A stretch of DNA of 64,000 bases. It comes from Cyclobacteriaceae bacterium (GTDB lineage: Bacteria; Bacteroidota; Bacteroidia; Cytophagales; Cyclobacteriaceae). This document shows positions 63,402-64,000 of this stretch, one piece after another (within the stretch, counting starts at the first letter, position 1; every line of letters begins with the position of its first letter). A program made the translations under genes and the position numbers. The stretch is from the NCBI GenBank assembly GCA_025808415.1, contig CP075525.1, positions 2,341,501 through 2,405,500 of the forward strand, given 5' to 3'. The notes beneath the pieces are model-generated. The model did no database searches, had not been told where the DNA came from, and saw only the letters and a program-made list of their open reading frames with translations.

Positions 63402-64000
63402 GAAGCCATAGATCACAGCCACTACATAAACAATTCCATAAGTAACCCCCACGAAATGCACCATCACCCTATTCCATAGCAACCTACCAATAACATATCG
63501 GCATAGTGGCAGTACCTGTATCGCGTGCAAGCCTAAAGCATGGGATATACGGAGATCTTTAAGGTTCATTTTCCAATCCGTAAGCGGCATGTTCTGGATT
63601 GTTTCTGCTTCAGTTGATGGCCAACCATACCGGGTAAGCAAGTATCCCGAAAAGTTGCCCAACAGAAAGAGCAACAATCCCCAAATAACAGATGAACGGT
63701 ATCCCTCTCCGCCTTTCTCGAGAAAGCTGTAAACTATAAACCAAATGGTTACAACAATGGCATTAAATCCTATAACACCGCCCATAATGGAGAAAACAGT
63801 TGCATCAAAGGATGTGCTCACATTGAAATGGGAATCTACTCCCCTAACTGATTGCATACTGATCAATATAATTTCAATAAACATGCATGTAGCTATCATC
63901 CCATTAAGTATTCTGATTGTACAGGTATATTTTTGAACAAAGCCTGTAAACCAGGCGAATGTCCACGTGAATAAACCGATGGAAACAGCAAACCGAAATG
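63393..64000 (-). CDS. Membrane protein, paralogue of the seven-helix protein at 54796 (partial)
   Basis: The C-terminal part of a second member of the family at 54796-55563: the motif LRISHALGLHAIQVLPL and the SVRGVDSHFNVSTSFD segment match its GITSHFNVSTPAF and RVAHFMGMHALQVLPL. The frame stays open from the apparent ATG at 63899 to the window edge (RFAVSIGLFTWTFAWFTGF matches the paralogue's third helix), so the true start lies beyond 64000. Its stop overlaps the barrel gene by 9 bp. Confidence 0.75.
   Translation of the reverse strand, partial: FRFAVSIGLFTWTFAWFTGFVQKYTCTIRILNGMIATCMFIEIILISMQSVRGVDSHFNVSTSFDATVFSIMGGVIGFNAIVVTIWFIVYSFLEKGGEGYRSSVIWGLLLFLLGNFSGYLLTRYGWPSTEAETIQNMPLTDWKMNLKDLRISHALGLHAIQVLPLCRYVIGRLLWNRVMVHFVGVTYGIVYVVAVIYGFLW

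Noticed and set aside
63393..63899. A complete 168-residue gene starting at 63899
   Set aside because: The frame is open to the window edge and the upstream residues match the paralogue at 54796, so the gene is partial.
1..64000. tRNA or rRNA genes
   Set aside because: I looked for the T-loop GGTTCGAATCC-like signature and rRNA blocks and saw none; a tRNA scan would be needed to be certain.

Overview
The window is chromosomal DNA of a Bacteroidota bacterium, most likely order Cytophagales. The 287-residue primary sigma factor is of the Bacteroidota type. The -7 elements upstream of rpoD and tex read TAnnTTTG. Typical Bacteroidota families are present (DUF3667, SbtA-type permease, YceI pairs, orphan histidine kinases with an SHNLRAP-like H box, many short secreted or lipoprotein genes). 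I found no rRNA, tRNA or CRISPR array. The window is densely coded and most genes look like ordinary chromosomal household or accessory genes.

Layout. 1-11.7 kb: terC with a translationally coupled 56-codon gene, an LRR protein, a DUF2062 protein, a D-aminoacylase-like lipoprotein, a giant AsmA-like protein, a MacB/FtsX-type permease with an AraC regulator, and a cytochrome c. 12.1-17.0 kb: a tight four-gene operon (CDP-alcohol phosphatidyltransferase, flavin monoamine oxidase, nitrilase-fold amidohydrolase, secernin-like C69 peptidase) whose start codon sits in a perfect 20-bp palindrome. 17.0-18.9 kb: an MFS transporter and a trans-sulfuration PLP enzyme, both missing their 5' ends and joined head to head at about 17870, as if one deletion (or a misassembly) removed both starts. 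19-29.8 kb: a secreted TPR-CHAT protein, rpoD, a histidine kinase with heptad repeats, two YceI proteins, a divergent pyruvate kinase paired with a PLD-like nuclease, a cyclophilin, and a secreted protein ending at a strong terminator. 29.8-36.5 kb: mostly secreted or hydrolase genes, a MaoC dehydratase and a DUF3667 protein. 36.5-46.5 kb: a bestrophin, a PAS kinase, an SbtA-type bicarbonate permease with a small partner gene and a divergent LysR regulator, then ThuA, an outer-membrane protein and a lipoprotein.

44.4-48.0 kb is the most unusual part. After a truncated IS256-type transposase come two AT-richer genes (a SulP anion transporter and a GT1 glycosyltransferase). Each is followed by an imperfect long palindrome that resembles an integron attC site. 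One element is complete (46544-46680), one keeps only its right arm (44871-44910) and one only its left arm and loop (47927-47988). They share arm and loop sequence, so the region reads as a two-gene, integron-like cassette array. No integrase lies in the window.

48-64 kb: small membrane proteins, a glycerol catabolic set (glpD-glpK, with glpF 4.4 kb away), a serine hydrolase, a Crp/Fnr - SDR (frameshifted) - membrane protein operon, tex, and a lipoprotein/beta-barrel pair. The last gene is a paralogue of the 255-residue membrane protein and runs off the right end.
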